DNA of 64,000 bases from Dorea phocaeensis. Lineage in GTDB: Bacteria; Bacillota; Clostridia; Lachnospirales; Lachnospiraceae. Under the pieces are notes generated by a model. That model searched no databases. It saw only the letters and a list, made by a program, of their open reading frames with translations, and was not told the origin of the DNA. The stretch lies in NCBI RefSeq assembly GCF_900240315.1, contig NZ_OEPZ01000001.1, positions 248,001 through 312,000 on the forward strand, in the 5' to 3' direction. This document shows positions 62,122 to 64,000 of this stretch, one piece after another; within the stretch, counting starts at the first letter, position 1, and each line of letters opens with the position of its first letter. The translations under genes were made by a program, and so were the position numbers.

Positions 62122-62898
62122 ATGATGATTTTTTGGGGCCTTATGATTCCGTTCATCGGTACGGCGCTGGGAGCCGGGTGTGTGTTATTTGTAAAGAAGG
62201 AATTAAATCCAGGTCTTCAAAAGGCACTGCTTGGATTTGCAGCAGGAGTGATGGTGGCAGCTTCTGTATGGTCGCTTCTGATTCCGGCAATGGATATGTC
62301 GGAGAGGTTAGGAAAATGGGCATTTGCACCGGCAGCCATCGGTTTTATGATCGGAATTCTTTTTCTGCTTTTTCTGGATCATATCATTCCACATCTGCAT
62401 ATCGGATCTGACAAATCGGAAGGACCTAAAACTTCGCTTGGGAAATCAGCTATGCTGGTTTTGGCGGTCACGATTCATAACATCCCAGAGGGAATTTCAA
62501 GTGGGGCTGTGTTTGCCGGGATTTTAATGGGGAATGCAGAGGTAACCATGATGGGAGCATTTGCATTATCCATTGGGATTGCTATTCAGAATTTTCCGGA
62601 AGGATTCATTGTGTCTCTGCCGATTAAAAACGAAGGAGGCAGCCGGAAAAAGGCGTTCTATTATGGAGCTATGTCTGGAATTGTAGAGCCTATAGCCGGC
62701 GGAATTACCGTGCTTCTAGCGTCCTATGTCACTCCAGCCCTTCCGTATCTTCTTGCATTCGCGGCAGGAGCCATGATCTACGTAGTCGTGGAAGAACTGG
62801 TGCCGGAATCAGCAGAAGGAGAGCACAGTAATATTGGGACTCTTGGATTTGCAGCTGGATTTGTTTTAATGATGATTCTGGATGTAGCGCTAGGATAA
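62122..62898 (+). CDS. ZIP-family metal transporter
   Basis: 258 residues from ATG 62122, nine bases after GAGG; upstream in-frame ATG 62107 precedes that site and is less likely. Around eight membrane helices are visible. The metal-site motifs of ZIP helices 4 and 5 are HNIPEG and QNFPEG, with EELVPE later. The family carries zinc and other divalent metals into the cytoplasm; this subgroup resembles ZupT-type proteins. It begins a small unit with the AlkD-like gene after it. Confidence 0.9.
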   Translation: MMIFWGLMIPFIGTALGAGCVLFVKKELNPGLQKALLGFAAGVMVAASVWSLLIPAMDMSERLGKWAFAPAAIGFMIGILFLLFLDHIIPHLHIGSDKSEGPKTSLGKSAMLVLAVTIHNIPEGISSGAVFAGILMGNAEVTMMGAFALSIGIAIQNFPEGFIVSLPIKNEGGSRKKAFYYGAMSGIVEPIAGGITVLLASYVTPALPYLLAFAAGAMIYVVVEELVPESAEGEHSNIGTLGFAAGFVLMMILDVALG

Positions 62899-62951
62899 GA
62901 AAAATCAGAACTAAGATAGGATGGGAATGGAAGAAAAATAGGAGGTACCAA

Positions 62952-63680
62952 ATGGAACTACTACTACAAGAAACGAGAAAAAAGCTGGAAAATGAAATAG
63001 ATTTGGGATACCAGGAGTTCAACCGTTCCCTGATACCGGGGGAAACTTCGAGAATATTGGGAGTAAGGATTCCGGTTCTTCGTAAGATTGCAAAAGAGCT
63101 GGTAAAGACATCTGGGAGATCTTATGCCGATGCCGTCGTTTTGCTGGAGCGCTCAAAGGAAGCCTATTATGAGGAACGAATGATTCATGGAATACTGATA
63201 GGGTATCTTAAGTGTGAGGAGGAAGAAAGACGGCAGCTTTTAGATTCGTTCGTGCCAGCCATTGATAACTGGTCTGTTTGTGACAGCAGCTGCACGACGT
63301 ATAAATTTATGAAACAAGACATGGAATACTGGTTTTCTTATTTGGAACAGTATTTAAACAGCAGTCGGGAATATGAAATTCGTTTTGCTGTTGTGTGTAT
63401 GTTGGATCATTTTGTGACCGACTATTATATTGGAAAGATTCTGCGGGATATAGATGCAGTTCACCATGAGGGGTATTATGTAAAAATGGCGGTCGCCTGG
63501 GCGATTTCCGTATGTTATGTTAAATTTCCTAAAGAGACTTTCCAGTATCTTAAAACGGATCATTTAGATGATTTTACCCACAATAAGGCAATTCAGAAAA
63601 TCTGTGAATCTTATCGTGTATCAAAAGAAGAAAAAGAAAAATTGAAAGAATGGAAGAGAAAAGAGGAAAAGAAGAGATGA
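62952..63680 (+). CDS. DNA alkylation repair (AlkD-like HEAT) protein
   Basis: 242 residues; ATAGGAGGT precedes ATG 62952. The helical HEAT-like AlkD fold is shown by FNRSLIPGETSRILGVRIPVLRKIAKEL, then NWSVCDSSC with the aspartate common in AlkD, and the repeat helices EIRFAVVCMLDHF and YYVKMAVAWAISVCYVKFP. AlkD removes alkylated purines without base flipping. It is basic at the C-terminus. Its stop overlaps the next start (ATGA). Confidence 0.85.
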   Translation: MELLLQETRKKLENEIDLGYQEFNRSLIPGETSRILGVRIPVLRKIAKELVKTSGRSYADAVVLLERSKEAYYEERMIHGILIGYLKCEEEERRQLLDSFVPAIDNWSVCDSSCTTYKFMKQDMEYWFSYLEQYLNSSREYEIRFAVVCMLDHFVTDYYIGKILRDIDAVHHEGYYVKMAVAWAISVCYVKFPKETFQYLKTDHLDDFTHNKAIQKICESYRVSKEEKEKLKEWKRKEEKKR

Positions 63681-64000
63681 GAAAGATGCGTCTTCAAAAA
63701 AGAGAGATTACCGACGGTAAAGAACTGCGAGAGATTCTAGGTGAATGCGAAGTAGTCCGAATTGGTACTACGGATTCTGATGGGATGTTTGTCGTACCGG
63801 TAAATTTTGGATATGAATTTCAGGAAGACGAGATGCGTCTTACTCTGTATATTCACGGCTCAAAAGAGGGAAGAAAAGCGGAAGCATTTGCGTCCTGTCC
63901 GCAAGTCGCTGTTGAGATGGACTGTGGCCACCGCTTGATTCATGGCGCAGATGGCTGCAGTTATTCTTATGCTTATTCCAGTATTATGGGAAACGGAACG
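63677..64000 (+). CDS. Pyridoxamine 5'-phosphate oxidase-family protein (3' truncated)
   Basis: 108 codons visible before the window ends; ATG 63677 overlaps the AlkD stop (ATGA). The product begins MRKMRLQKREITDGKELREI, then CEVVRIGTTDSDGMFVVPVNFGY and LYIHGSKEGRKAEAFASCP. That is the split-barrel flavin-binding fold of the NimA/PNPOx-like group. Such proteins bind FMN or F420; some reduce nitroimidazoles. The exact role is unknown. The rest of the gene lies beyond the window. Confidence 0.85.
   Translation, partial: MRKMRLQKREITDGKELREILGECEVVRIGTTDSDGMFVVPVNFGYEFQEDEMRLTLYIHGSKEGRKAEAFASCPQVAVEMDCGHRLIHGADGCSYSYAYSSIMGNGT

Noticed and set aside
1-64000. CRISPR array, prophage or insertion sequence
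   Set aside because: No regularly spaced repeats, no transposase, integrase or phage structural genes were seen.

Overview
The window looks like a chromosomal stretch from an anaerobic gut Firmicute, most likely Lachnospiraceae (clostridial cluster XIVa). The support is indirect. There are strong AGGAGG ribosome binding sites and sigma-A promoters of the TTGACA/TATAAT type, a GGGtGRT/NifU-like gene pair, a TrmB regulator next to lysA, a giant acyl-CoA dehydratase activase, a Re-citrate-synthase-like gene beside icd, and a clostridial housekeeping order (rpmF-plsX-acpP-rnc-smc-ftsY, alr-mazF, tepA-ftsK). No species can be named from the sequence alone.

Layout, 1-31 kb. A 5'-truncated cinA is followed by two tandem paralogues that join a cytoplasmic GNAT domain through one membrane helix to an outside DUF3298-like domain. 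Next come the iron-sulfur scaffold-like protein and the GGGtGRT protein. An AT-rich scar at 5.7-6.7 kb holds a long imperfect palindrome, an orphan Phd antitoxin and a decayed partner. The 1420-residue activase lies on the minus strand. It is followed by a rhomboid-like membrane protein, pyk, trmB-lysA, tRNA-Leu(CAA), polA-coaE-MBL-degV, and a sugar-type ABC transporter ending in a URO-D/methyltransferase-like enzyme. tmcAL (minus), mgtE and pta-ackA complete this part.

Layout, 31-64 kb. DUF177-rpmF, plsX-acpP and rnc-smc-ftsY-ilvA form the lipid, RNA and chromosome block. A three-gene unit (Re-citrate-synthase-like enzyme, GntR regulator, isocitrate dehydrogenase) has a GntR-type palindrome at its promoter and probably makes 2-oxoglutarate for glutamate. 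After an ABC-F gene (minus) come rex, nnr-alr, mazF, a CorC-like CBS protein, yebC, a CFI-box protein with metY, tepA, ftsK, fhs-folD, a zinc-ribbon/TPR protein, an NfnAB-like pair, a ZIP transporter, an AlkD-like protein and a 3'-truncated flavin-binding oxidase-family gene.

Most of the window is ordinary core genome with clear operons and intrinsic terminators. The parts most worth a second look are the GGGtGRT pair, the GNAT-DUF3298 fusions, the citrate/GntR/icd unit with its operator, the ABC-URO-D operon with its two hairpins, the terminator that also hides the tepA ribosome binding site, and the scar at 5.7-6.7 kb. I saw no CRISPR array, insertion sequence or prophage.
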